Origin: an uncultured Phycisphaeraceae bacterium
GTDB lineage: Bacteria > Planctomycetota > Phycisphaerae > Phycisphaerales > UBA1924
Assembly (NCBI GenBank): GCA_937899905.1
Contig: CALCCF010000026.1
Coordinates: 1 to 64,000, forward strand
Reading direction: 5' to 3'
DNA: 64,000 nt
The stretch's first letter is position 1. Each line of letters opens with the position of its first letter. Below are positions 37,840 to 46,509 of the stretch, piece after piece. Under the pieces are notes generated by a model, which saw nothing but the letters and a program-made list of their open reading frames with translations, searched no databases and had not been told where the DNA came from. The position numbers and the translations under genes are program-made.

Positions 37840-39076
37840 ACACACGATCGACACGAGAGTCGACCACCTGTTCCGGCACGAGTCGGGGCGGTTGGTCGCT
37901 TCGTTGGTGGCCATCTTCGGACCCAGCCGGATCGACCTCATCGAGGATGTTGTGCAAGAGTCGCTCGTCGAGGCGCTCCGGCACTGGAGATTCCACGGCG
38001 TGCCGGAAAATCCCACGGCGTGGCTGACCCAGGTCGGCAAGCGTCGTGCTCTTGACGTGCTGCTCCGCGACACCACGCTCCGCCGACACGAGCGCGATCT
38101 GAAGGCTCGTGTCGAGCGTCTGCACGAGAGATCGAATCACGACGGGCTTGATGACCAGCTCCGACTGATGTTCTTGTGCTGCCACCCGGAGGTGCCCATC
38201 GAATCACGGGTCCCGCTCACGCTCAAGCTGGTCGGCGGCATGGGGATGGGCGAGATCGCCAGGGCGTACCTCGTCACCGAGCCCGCCATGGCCCAGCGGC
38301 TCGTTCGAGCGAAGCGAGCGATACGAGATCAGGGCATCTCGCTGGACATGCCCGAAGAGAGCGAGCTTCCCGGCCGGCTGCACAGCGTGCTCCAAACGGT
38401 GTACCTGCTCTTCAACGAGGGCTACGCCGCGGGCGAGGGTGACGCGGTGATCCAACGCGATCGGCTTGAGGAAGCCTGCCGCCTTGGATTGATGCTTGTT
38501 CGCGACGCGCGCACGGCTTCACCAGCGGCCCACGCGTTGCTCGCGCTGATGCTGTTCCACGCCTCGCGTCTCGACGCGCGGTGCGATGGGAGCGAGCTGC
38601 TCCTGCTCGAGGATCAGGACCGCGATCGGTGGGATCGAGCGCTCATCCAGCAGGGCTTCCGGCATCTCGGGCTCGCACAGGCCGGAGCCGAGCTGACGAC
38701 GTTCCATCTCGAAGCCGGCATCGCGGCCGAGCATACCCGAGCGGCGAGCTTCGACCAGACCGACTGGTCCGTGATCGAACGTCTCTACGACATGCTCTAC
38801 ACGAACGCCCCCAGCCCGGTCGTCGGGCTTAATCGCGCGGTGGCGATCGCCATGGTCCACGGTCCAGACGCCGGCCTCGAAGCACTCGACGAGATCGGCG
38901 CCCCCCGCGGCTACGTCCATCACGCGATCGTGCGCGGCGAGCTGCTCCGCCGAGCCGGGCGCACGGAAGAGGCCCGCGAGCAACTCCGGCTGGCACAGCA
39001 GATGCCAAGCTCGGTGCCGCAGCGGGCTCTCATCGAGCGAAGGCTCACAGAGCTTGGGGGAACACAGCCGGGGTAG
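37829..39076 (+). CDS. RNA polymerase sigma factor, ECF42-like (DUF6596-containing)
   Basis: DVVQESLVEALRHWRFHGVPENPTAWLTQVGKRRALDVLLRD...LTLKLVGGMGMGEIARAYLVTEPAMAQRLVRAKRAIR. Confidence 0.88.
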   Translation: MTSEHTIDTRVDHLFRHESGRLVASLVAIFGPSRIDLIEDVVQESLVEALRHWRFHGVPENPTAWLTQVGKRRALDVLLRDTTLRRHERDLKARVERLHERSNHDGLDDQLRLMFLCCHPEVPIESRVPLTLKLVGGMGMGEIARAYLVTEPAMAQRLVRAKRAIRDQGISLDMPEESELPGRLHSVLQTVYLLFNEGYAAGEGDAVIQRDRLEEACRLGLMLVRDARTASPAAHALLALMLFHASRLDARCDGSELLLLEDQDRDRWDRALIQQGFRHLGLAQAGAELTTFHLEAGIAAEHTRAASFDQTDWSVIERLYDMLYTNAPSPVVGLNRAVAIAMVHGPDAGLEALDEIGAPRGYVHHAIVRGELLRRAGRTEEAREQLRLAQQMPSSVPQRALIERRLTELGGTQPG

Positions 39077-39079
39077 CGA

Positions 39080-39460
39080 TCAGGGGTGTTCCTTGTACGC
39101 CGCCCTCTCGAACGGATTGTCTCGATACGCGTCGCGTCCGCGCAGTCGAAGCACGAGCGAGCACGTGAGATATGCGGGGATGAAGAACGGACCCCAACGC
39201 TCGTATTGACTCACATGCACCAACTCGTGCTCATGGCATCGGTCGAGAGCTTCGAGCGAGCACCCAAGGATCACGTGCCCGAGTGTAAGTGCGAGCGGCC
39301 GAACTGGGGCACGGTCGAGCAGCCACGTTACGGCACCGCCGTGAAACTCCAGCACTCGACCGGATCGTCTGGTTCGACCACCCGTGATCAGCCCGAGCAC
39401 GCCGACAAGCAGCCCGATGAGCGTGGCTGGCGATGCCCAGAGAATGAGCAGCAGGCGCAC
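39080..39460 (-). CDS. Small protein with HExxH-type motif (HELVHVSQYERWGPFFIPAYL)
   Basis: N-terminal TM and HELVH motif followed by QYERWG. Confidence 0.55.
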   Translation of the reverse strand: MRLLLILWASPATLIGLLVGVLGLITGGRTRRSGRVLEFHGGAVTWLLDRAPVRPLALTLGHVILGCSLEALDRCHEHELVHVSQYERWGPFFIPAYLTCSLVLRLRGRDAYRDNPFERAAYKEHP

Positions 39461-39482
39461 GCTCAGAACTCGTCGAAACCGA

Positions 39483-40655
39483 TTAGCGTCGGTAGGCCGC
39501 GGCGACCTTCGCCACCGCCTCGCCGATGCGCTCGATGGTGGGGCCGTCGAGCTCGTGGTGCATGGGCAGGCTGAAGACCTTGGTCGACAGCGTGTCGGCG
39601 ACGGGCGGGTGCCCGCCGTTGGCCTCGCTCACGAAGTCCTGGAACGCCGGCTGCCGCGTCAGCGAGCGCGGGTAGTGGATGGCCGTGGGCACACCCTCGG
39701 CGTGCAGCGCCTTGGTGAACGTGTCGCGGTCGCAGGTGAACTGGTCGAGGTCGAGCTTCGCGGTGTACAGGTGCCATGCCGAGTCGGCGCCGGCCGTGCG
39801 CGTCGGCGGCAGCACGCCGTCGATCGCGCCGAGCACCCGGTCGTAGTGGTCGGCAGCCGCGCGGCGGGCGTTGGTCTCGTCCAGCAGGCGATCGAACCGC
39901 GAGCAGCCGATCGCGCCCGTGATGTCGTTCATGCGGTAGTTGAAGCCGATGCTCTCGTGCAGATACTTGTCGCTCTCGCCGTGGCTGCGGAGCAGGGCAA
40001 CTTTGCGGGCGAGGTCGTCGTCGTTGACGGTGATCATGCCGCCCTCGCCGGTGCCCAGGTTCTTAGTCGCGTAGAACGAATACGTACACGCATCACCAAA
40101 CGTGCCGATGCCCTTGCCGTCCACCGTCGAGAGGTGCGCCTGGGCGCAGTCGTAGACGACCTTGAGGTCGTGGGCCTTCGCGAGCTCCGCGATCGCGTTG
40201 ACGTCGACTGGCATGCCGTACAGGTGCGTCGCGGCGATGCCCTTGGTGTTCGGCGTCACCTTCTTCGCCGCGTCGGCCACATCGATCTGCATCGTGTCCT
40301 CGAGAGAGTCGACCCAGACGGGCTTGAGCCCGGCGGCCACCAGCATGCTTGCGGTCGCGACGTACGTCCACGCGGGCACGAGCACCTCGTCGCCGCGCTC
40401 GAACAGCGGGGCGTAGGCGAGTTGCAGCGCGCAGGTGCCGTTGGCGCAGGTCATCGCGTGCCTGGCGCCGGTCGCCTTTGAGAAGCGTGCTTCGAGCTCG
40501 GCGCACTTGCCGGCGGCGCGGAGCATGCCGCTCTTGAGCACGGCGTGCGCGGCCTCGACGTCCTGGGGCTGCAGCTGCGGCCGCATGAAGGCGACGGGGG
40601 AATCGAAGACGGGCGTGCCGCTGTCGACGGCGAGTGAGGCCGTGGCCTGGGTCAT
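39483..40655 (-). CDS. DegT/DnrJ/EryC1/StrS family aminotransferase
   Basis: CANGTCALQLAYAPLFERGDEVLVPAWTYVATASMLVAAGLKPVWVD, FYATKNLGTGEGGMI. Confidence 0.92.
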   Translation of the reverse strand: MTQATASLAVDSGTPVFDSPVAFMRPQLQPQDVEAAHAVLKSGMLRAAGKCAELEARFSKATGARHAMTCANGTCALQLAYAPLFERGDEVLVPAWTYVATASMLVAAGLKPVWVDSLEDTMQIDVADAAKKVTPNTKGIAATHLYGMPVDVNAIAELAKAHDLKVVYDCAQAHLSTVDGKGIGTFGDACTYSFYATKNLGTGEGGMITVNDDDLARKVALLRSHGESDKYLHESIGFNYRMNDITGAIGCSRFDRLLDETNARRAAADHYDRVLGAIDGVLPPTRTAGADSAWHLYTAKLDLDQFTCDRDTFTKALHAEGVPTAIHYPRSLTRQPAFQDFVSEANGGHPPVADTLSTKVFSLPMHHELDGPTIERIGEAVAKVAAAYRR

Positions 40656-40794
40656 TGATCTCTCCAAGGGCGGCCGCCGGTACGCCCTTCCGGTGGGGTC
40701 GGGGGCCGCGAAGTAGCCAATGGGAATGATAGGAGCAGCGGGTCTTTGACGCCGTTGTTGGGCCACGGCCCTCGATTTCCCTAGAGTGGCCGCT

Positions 40795-41361
40795 ATGGCC
40801 CCTCTCCAATCAGGCGATATCGAACGCATCCTGATCGACCGGTCCACCATCGCCACGCGGGTCGCCGCGATGGGCGAAGAGATCGCCAGCGATCTCGAGC
40901 TGGCCACCGGGGCCGACCGCCTCGTGGTCGTCCCGGTCATGACCGGGGCCCTGGTCTTCGCGGCCGACCTCGTCCGCACGCTGCCGATGCGTCTGCGCTT
41001 GGAGCTGCTGGAGGCCTCGAGCTATCCGGGCGCGAGCACCACCAGCCAGGGTGTGACCCTCAGCGAAGGCCCCGTCGGCGAGCTCACCGGCGCCCACGTG
41101 CTCATCCTCGACGACATCTTCGACAGCGGCCGCACGCTCGCCGCGGTCAAGCGCCTGGTCGCCGAGCACAACCCCGCGAGCGTGCGCACGGCCGTCCTGC
41201 TGCGCAAGCTCGTCGAGCGCGCCCCCGACGTGTCACCCGACATGGAACCGGACTACGTCGGCTTCGACGTGCCCAACGAGTTCGTCGTGGGGTATGGGCT
41301 GGATCATGACGGGTGGTATCGGAACCTGCCGGATATTGGGGTGTTGGGGCAGAGCGACTGA
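40795..41361 (+). CDS. hpt: Hypoxanthine phosphoribosyltransferase
   Basis: GEEIASDLE...VVVPVMTGALVFAADLVR, VLILDDIFDSGRTLAAV, FDVPNEFVVGYGLDHDGWYRNLPDIGVL. Confidence 0.92.
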   Translation: MAPLQSGDIERILIDRSTIATRVAAMGEEIASDLELATGADRLVVVPVMTGALVFAADLVRTLPMRLRLELLEASSYPGASTTSQGVTLSEGPVGELTGAHVLILDDIFDSGRTLAAVKRLVAEHNPASVRTAVLLRKLVERAPDVSPDMEPDYVGFDVPNEFVVGYGLDHDGWYRNLPDIGVLGQSD

Positions 41362-41365
41362 GTGG

Positions 41366-41389
41366 AAGAGACGGAGAGACGCATAGACC
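41366..41389. repeat. Solitary octamer array AAGAGACG GAGAGACG CATAGACC
   Basis: Same octamer as the arms of the dnaE2 insertion; 4 nt after hpt stop. Confidence 0.7.
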
Positions 41390-41543
41390 TGGTCGTCCCT
41401 TTCCGAGCCGCGTGCGTGAGCACGCGGACCAGCACGCGTCCGCCTTACACCAAAAAGCCGAGCGCGGACGAGACCGCGATCGGCCCCGCCCGCGCTCCGC
41501 ACACCGTTCGGTGTGTCGCGCTTGCCCTTGTGCTGCCGGGCGC

Positions 41544-42254
41544 TTAGCCGGCCTGCTGCGTCGGCCCGGTCGCCGGCGAGATGCTGCCGATGACCTGGTT
41601 CTCCGGCACGCCCAGATAGATCGTCTGCGTGCTGGTAAAGCTGCTGTAGCGCGGGCCCGCGTCGGTGTTGCCGGCGCCAGCGGCGGGCTTGACGGCGCGC
41701 AGGCGGTAGCCGACCTGGGCGCTGCCGGCGGGCACGCCCGCGTCGCTGAGGCTGCGCGCCGGGACGGTGCCGATGCTCGTCCAATCGCCCTGGCCGCCGA
41801 TCTGACGCTGCACTTCGTAGGTCGTGCCCTGCGCGACCGAGCCCTTCCACCTGATGTCGATGATGCCCTGCGGCCGCAAACTCAGCTCGATGTCGGTGGG
41901 CGGCACCGGGTCGGCGCTGGGCGTGGGCGGGGCGGGCGGGTCGAACTGGGCCAGGTTGTACACGTTCTCGTCGTCGTTCGCGTCGGCGAAGGCCTTGATG
42001 GTCGCGATGAGCGCGGTGGCGAGCTGACGCATGTCGGCGATGGCCTCGTCCTGCGTGCGCGTCGCGTCCTTGGCGATCTGCCGCTGCTGCTGGGCGTTCT
42101 GGTAGCTGCCGCGTGCCGCAGAAATGAGCGTGCCCATCTGCGCCGCCTGCTCGGTCGAGAGCCCGATGGCCGCGGCGTTGTCGGTCCACGCCTGGATACG
42201 GGTCTCGAGCCAGGTGATCGGGGCGTCCTTGGGCGATGAAGGCAGCAATGACAT
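41544..42254 (-). CDS. Hypothetical protein with fibronectin type III-like C-terminal domain
   Basis: IDIRWKGSVAQGTTYEVQRQIGGQGDWTSIGTVPA...GYRLRAVKP. Confidence 0.6.
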   Translation of the reverse strand: MSLLPSSPKDAPITWLETRIQAWTDNAAAIGLSTEQAAQMGTLISAARGSYQNAQQQRQIAKDATRTQDEAIADMRQLATALIATIKAFADANDDENVYNLAQFDPPAPPTPSADPVPPTDIELSLRPQGIIDIRWKGSVAQGTTYEVQRQIGGQGDWTSIGTVPARSLSDAGVPAGSAQVGYRLRAVKPAAGAGNTDAGPRYSSFTSTQTIYLGVPENQVIGSISPATGPTQQAG

Positions 42255-42472
42255 GGTTCGCGTCCTTGTCTCACCGGCGAGGCAATCGCCGCGCCGTGCG
42301 TGTCCGTGCCGGCCCCGCCCACGAGGGCGTGTTCGACGGGGCATACCCCGCCGGCACCGGAACGGACATCGACGCCCACGCGACCCGACTCCAATGCAAC
42401 TTCCAATGATCCATAACGAAGTTCCTTGGAAGCCCTCCGGTGGACCCCAGAGGTCCCAGAAGACGCGCAGGA

Positions 42473-42500
42473 GTTCATCTTTGCGGCCGCAAAGATGAAC
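42473..42500. repeat. Perfect 28-bp palindrome GTTCATCTTTGCGG|CCGCAAAGATGAAC within a degenerate 21-nt periodic tract (42474-42599)
   Basis: Read directly; units translate as FIFAAAK/MNFWTGK/IILRAAR/LVLRAAR/IVVAAKR/ARLSAAK. Confidence 0.8.
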
Positions 42501-42797
42501 TTTTGGACCGGAAAGATCATCTTGCGTGCGGCTCGACTTGTTCTGAGGGCCGCCAGAATCGTGGTTGCGGCCAAACGGGCCCGGCTTAGCGCCGCAAAAG
42601 GCGGGTAAGTGGCCCCAACTGCCGTCTTTAAAGGCGCAAAAACGGCTTATTGGCTGTTTCCAGGTTGCCAATCTACCCACTCACTATCAAGATGCTTGAG
42701 AGCTGAGCCGATTGCCCTGGTCTTTTGCAAGACCGACCTAGATGGGGTTGTGCCTATGATGTTTGGAATGTGATTGTAGGTGATTGCGAGGTATGTC

Positions 42798-43355
42798 ATG
42801 GCTAACCAGATTCGAGTGCGTCTGCGTGCGGGGGAGCACGAATTCGAAGCCGAAGGGCCGCGTGAACTCGTTGACGAATTGCTTAAGAAGTGGTGGGGGG
42901 AAGATGGCGTACCTACGCCCGCTTCCGGATCCACAGCGAGTGCACGATCAACTCCGCGCCAAACGGCAAGACGTAAGTCGTCTGCCAGGCCGACTGGGTC
43001 CGCCCGGCAGTCGGAGAAGGGCGACAAGTTCGATCCTCAGCCGATTGTAAATGGAATGCGCGACCACGATGAGTTTGAGCATTGGCAAGAACAAGTACTA
43101 GACCAGCGAGCTGGAATCAACAAGGTCATGTTGGTGAGTTGGTATGCCGACCGAGATCTCACAACGGGTGAGATTGCATCAGTATTTGCTGGGTTGGGAG
43201 TGAAGACGTCGACCTCTAGCGTGTCGAAAGCTGTCGATGCGAATCTCTCCAGTTTTCTTCAAAGCGGAGCACGCAAAAAGGGAACCATTGTCAAGTATCG
43301 GTTGACCGCCAAGGCTCGCAGAGATTTCGAGGCACAGCTAGCCAGCGATGACTGA
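42798..43355 (+). CDS. Hypothetical protein with wHTH-like C-terminal domain
   Basis: VMLVSWYADRDLTTGEIASVFAGLGVKTSTSSVSKAVDANLSSFLQSGARKKGTIVKYRLTAKARRDFEAQL. Confidence 0.65.
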   Translation: MANQIRVRLRAGEHEFEAEGPRELVDELLKKWWGEDGVPTPASGSTASARSTPRQTARRKSSARPTGSARQSEKGDKFDPQPIVNGMRDHDEFEHWQEQVLDQRAGINKVMLVSWYADRDLTTGEIASVFAGLGVKTSTSSVSKAVDANLSSFLQSGARKKGTIVKYRLTAKARRDFEAQLASDD

Positions 43356-44085
43356 TCTCGCCGATTTTGCGGGCCATCTAGCCAAAGAGAGCTTGTCGCA
43401 AGCGGACGTTGCCATCGCGCTTTTGTGGTTCAAGGATCACGAAGATTCAGGTATCTCTTCATCACCGCGTGAGCTTGCCATGTTGATGCATGAGCTGTCG
43501 CTCACCGGTATGCCGAACGTGTCTCGGCTCGGCAAGCAGCTATCCGCTCATTCAGATACTGTCCAGGGCAGTACGAAGGGCACTTACAAGCTGCGTGCAA
43601 GCAGCCGCGATCGGCTAGACGACACATACTCGCCAATACTCGGCCGGCGCAGGGTCAAGCCATCAGATTCACTGGTTCCAAGGTCGCAGTTCGCCTCGCG
43701 CCGCAAGGCATGGAGAGATCTTGTCGAGCAGATAAACGGATGCTACGACCATGGCTTTTATGATGGTGCCGCGGTACTCTGCCGCCGGCTCGTCGAAGCG
43801 CTCATTGTCGAGGTCTACAAGGCAAAGGGCTTGCAGTCTCGTATCCAGAATTCCAAGGGCGACTTCTTGATGCTCGATGGGTTGATTGGGGAATTGAGTA
43901 AGGGGCATGAAGTTCGGCTGTCGAAGTCGGCCAAGCCCGGTTTGGAGCCGATTCAACGCATCGGCAACACTGCAGCTCACTCTCCGTACCACATTACGAC
44001 TAAGCAGGACATCGACAAGGTTGATCACGTTTTACGCGTGATGATCTCCGATCTGCTCGGATTGTTGGAGGATGCCGGACAATAG
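43348..44085 (+). CDS. wHTH-like + HEPN/DUF4145-like domain protein
   Basis: C-terminal FYDGAAVLCRRLVEALIVEVYKAKGL...LEPIQRIGNTAAHSPYHITTKQDIDKVDHVLRVMISDLLGLL (DUF4145-like GN.AAH signature); overlaps upstream gene by 8 nt. Confidence 0.65.
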   Translation: MTDLADFAGHLAKESLSQADVAIALLWFKDHEDSGISSSPRELAMLMHELSLTGMPNVSRLGKQLSAHSDTVQGSTKGTYKLRASSRDRLDDTYSPILGRRRVKPSDSLVPRSQFASRRKAWRDLVEQINGCYDHGFYDGAAVLCRRLVEALIVEVYKAKGLQSRIQNSKGDFLMLDGLIGELSKGHEVRLSKSAKPGLEPIQRIGNTAAHSPYHITTKQDIDKVDHVLRVMISDLLGLLEDAGQ

Positions 44086-44133
44086 CGACCCCATTAGAAG
44101 GGGCGCTGGATGTACACCAATCCGATTGTGCGT

Positions 44134-45006
44134 CTACTTGGCCGTCGCCATGCCCGTCTCCACCGCCGCCTCCACCGCGTTGATGAACATCCGCAGCCCC
44201 GGCGAAGGCTCGCCGGCGAGGGCGGCGCGGTCGAGCCGCGTGTAGTGGGGGTGGCGCGTCCAGTCGAGGAAGCGGTCGGGGTGAGGCATGAGGCCAAGGA
44301 TGCGGCCGGTGGGGTCGCACACGCCTGCGATGGCGTGGGATGAGCCGTTGAAGTTGTCGACGTAGCGCAGCGGGGCCTGGCCGTGCTCGATGAGGCGGGC
44401 GGCCATCGCACTGCTCGCGACGAACCGGCCCTCGCCGTGGCCGACCGGCAGCATGAACACTCCGCTTGGGTCCTCCGCGAGGCCCTGCGTCCAGACGCAC
44501 GGGCTGCCGGCGTCGACCTCCATCCGCACCCAGCGGTCGGTGTAGCGCCCGGCCGCGTTGTCGCACAGGGCGATGGTGGGGGAGGCGGGTGTCTCGGGCC
44601 ACTCGGTGCCACTCCCCTCCGACCCATTGCCCATTGCCGATCGCCCATTGCCTTCCCCCGGCCCCGGCAGCAAGCCGATCTGCGTCAGCACCTGGAATCC
44701 GTTGCAGATGCCCAGCATCGGCACGCCGCGGGCCGCGGCTCGTCGCAGGGCGGGGTACAGCCGCTCGCGGACGAGCAGGGCCAGCACGCGGCCCGAGGCC
44801 ACGTCGTCGCCGTAGCTAAAGCCGCCGGGGAAGCCGATGACGCCGTAGCCGTCGAGGCGGTCTGGGTCCTCGGCCAGGAGGGTGATTAACTTGGTCACGT
44901 GCACCAGATCGACCTCGGCCCCGGCCAGGCGGAAGCCGCGGGCCATCTCCTCGTCGCAGTTGATGCCGGCGGCCCGGATGACCAGTGCTCGTGTCGTGGG
45001 GGACAT
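44134..45006 (-). CDS. purQ: Phosphoribosylformylglycinamidine synthase subunit PurQ
   Basis: ALVIRAAGINCDEEMARGFRLAGAEVDLVHV, GFPGGFSYGDDVASGRVLALL, MLGICNGFQVLTQIGLLPG, GLMPHPDR. Confidence 0.92.
   Translation of the reverse strand: MSPTTRALVIRAAGINCDEEMARGFRLAGAEVDLVHVTKLITLLAEDPDRLDGYGVIGFPGGFSYGDDVASGRVLALLVRERLYPALRRAAARGVPMLGICNGFQVLTQIGLLPGPGEGNGRSAMGNGSEGSGTEWPETPASPTIALCDNAAGRYTDRWVRMEVDAGSPCVWTQGLAEDPSGVFMLPVGHGEGRFVASSAMAARLIEHGQAPLRYVDNFNGSSHAIAGVCDPTGRILGLMPHPDRFLDWTRHPHYTRLDRAALAGEPSPGLRMFINAVEAAVETGMATAK
44623..44652. repeat. Heptanucleotide repeat CCCATTG CCCATTG CCGATCG CCCATTG CC inside purQ
   Basis: Read directly on + strand; lies in a low-complexity segment of PurQ (GNGRSAMGNGSEGSG). 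Confidence 0.75.
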
Positions 45007-45132
45007 GGGAGAGTGTACGTCCGGTGGCGGGGGGCTACTCGGCCGGCCATCGGGCATATCCTTGGGGCTGCCGCGAGGGGCTCGGGCCCCCGGGGATGAC
45101 TCCAGTGTGGTGTTTCGTCTGTTGAGGAGGGT

Positions 45133-46509
45133 GTGCGCATGCCCGCAGTGTTCCCGTTCCGTGCCGTCCAGTTCAACCAGGGCAAGGGTGATGTGAGTGC
45201 GTTCATCGCGCCGCCCTACGACGTGCTCGACGCCCGCGGCAAGGAGACCCTGCTGGGCAAGAGCCCAGCCAACGTCGTCGCCGTCGACCTGCCCCACACG
45301 CCCGCCAAGGAGCTCGGCCCGCCCGAGGCCTACAGCAACGCCGCCCAGACCTACAAGGGGTGGCTCGAGAGCGGCACGCTGAGCGCGACCGATCGCCCGT
45401 GCGTGTTCGCCTATCGCCAGACCTTCGACTTCATGGGCCAGCGCTACGAGCGCAGCGGCATGGCCTGCACCGTCGAGACGCGCCCCTTCGGCCCGCGCGA
45501 GGGCGGCGGCGTGCTGCCCCACGAGCAGACCTTCAGCGGCCCCAAGCAAGACCGCTTCGCATTAATGGAAGCGAGCGCGACCCAGTTCAGCCCGATCTTC
45601 GGCCTGCACGCCGACGAAGACGGTGCCGCGACCGCGCTCATCAAGACCGTGATGGACGGCCGCGCCGCGGACATGACCGCCGAGATGGACGACGGCGTGA
45701 AGCACGAGGTCTGGACCATCGAGGACGACGAGACCATCGCCGCCTACCAGAGCGCGCTGCAGGGGGAGGACGTCTTCATCGCCGACGGCCACCACCGCTA
45801 CACGACCGCGATCAACTACCTCGCCAAGCTGCAAGAGGGCGGCAAGGACGTGCCCGAGGACCACCCCGCGCGCCGCACGATGATCGTGCTCGTGGGCATG
45901 AGCGACCCGGGCCTCGCTATCGGCGCCACCCACCGCGTGCTCGGCGGCATGAAGGACTACGACTTCGACGCGCTGACCAACGAGCTCGGCAACTTCTTCG
46001 CGCTCGACGCCGTCGGCACCGACACGTCGGCGATCGAGGCCGAGATGGAAAAGCGTTCGGGACCCGGCAAGAACGTGCTGGGGTTGATCGACCTGGCGAC
46101 CAACCAGTGCCACGTCGCGACACTGAACGCCGGCGATCCGCTGGCCGACAAGTTCGGCGACAAGCCCGAGGCCTGGCGCACGCTCGACGTCGCGCTCGTG
46201 CAGCACCTGATCGTCGAAAAGGTCTGCGAGCCGAAGTTCAACGGCGGCGAGCCCGTCAAGTGGGCCTTCCCCCACACCGTGCCCGAGGTCATGGAGATCG
46301 CCAGCGGGCAGGAGACCGGCGCTGGCGGCGGCGCGGGCTTCGCGCAGGTCGCCGTCATCGTTCGGCCCACGCCGCTCGGGGCCGTCAAGGACATCGGCGC
46401 TGCGGGCGAGCTCATGCCGCAGAAATCAACCTTCTTCTACCCGAAGCTGGCGACGGGACTCTTCATCAATCCGCTGAACAGCGAGTTGCCGGTGGGCGCG
46501 GGGGCCTAG
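45133..46509 (+). CDS. DUF1015 family protein
   Basis: FPFRAVQFNQ...FIAPPYDVLD, VFAYRQTF, LPHEQTFSGPKQDRFALMEASATQFSPIFGL, EDVFIADGHHRYTTAINY. Confidence 0.9.
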   Translation: MRMPAVFPFRAVQFNQGKGDVSAFIAPPYDVLDARGKETLLGKSPANVVAVDLPHTPAKELGPPEAYSNAAQTYKGWLESGTLSATDRPCVFAYRQTFDFMGQRYERSGMACTVETRPFGPREGGGVLPHEQTFSGPKQDRFALMEASATQFSPIFGLHADEDGAATALIKTVMDGRAADMTAEMDDGVKHEVWTIEDDETIAAYQSALQGEDVFIADGHHRYTTAINYLAKLQEGGKDVPEDHPARRTMIVLVGMSDPGLAIGATHRVLGGMKDYDFDALTNELGNFFALDAVGTDTSAIEAEMEKRSGPGKNVLGLIDLATNQCHVATLNAGDPLADKFGDKPEAWRTLDVALVQHLIVEKVCEPKFNGGEPVKWAFPHTVPEVMEIASGQETGAGGGAGFAQVAVIVRPTPLGAVKDIGAAGELMPQKSTFFYPKLATGLFINPLNSELPVGAGA

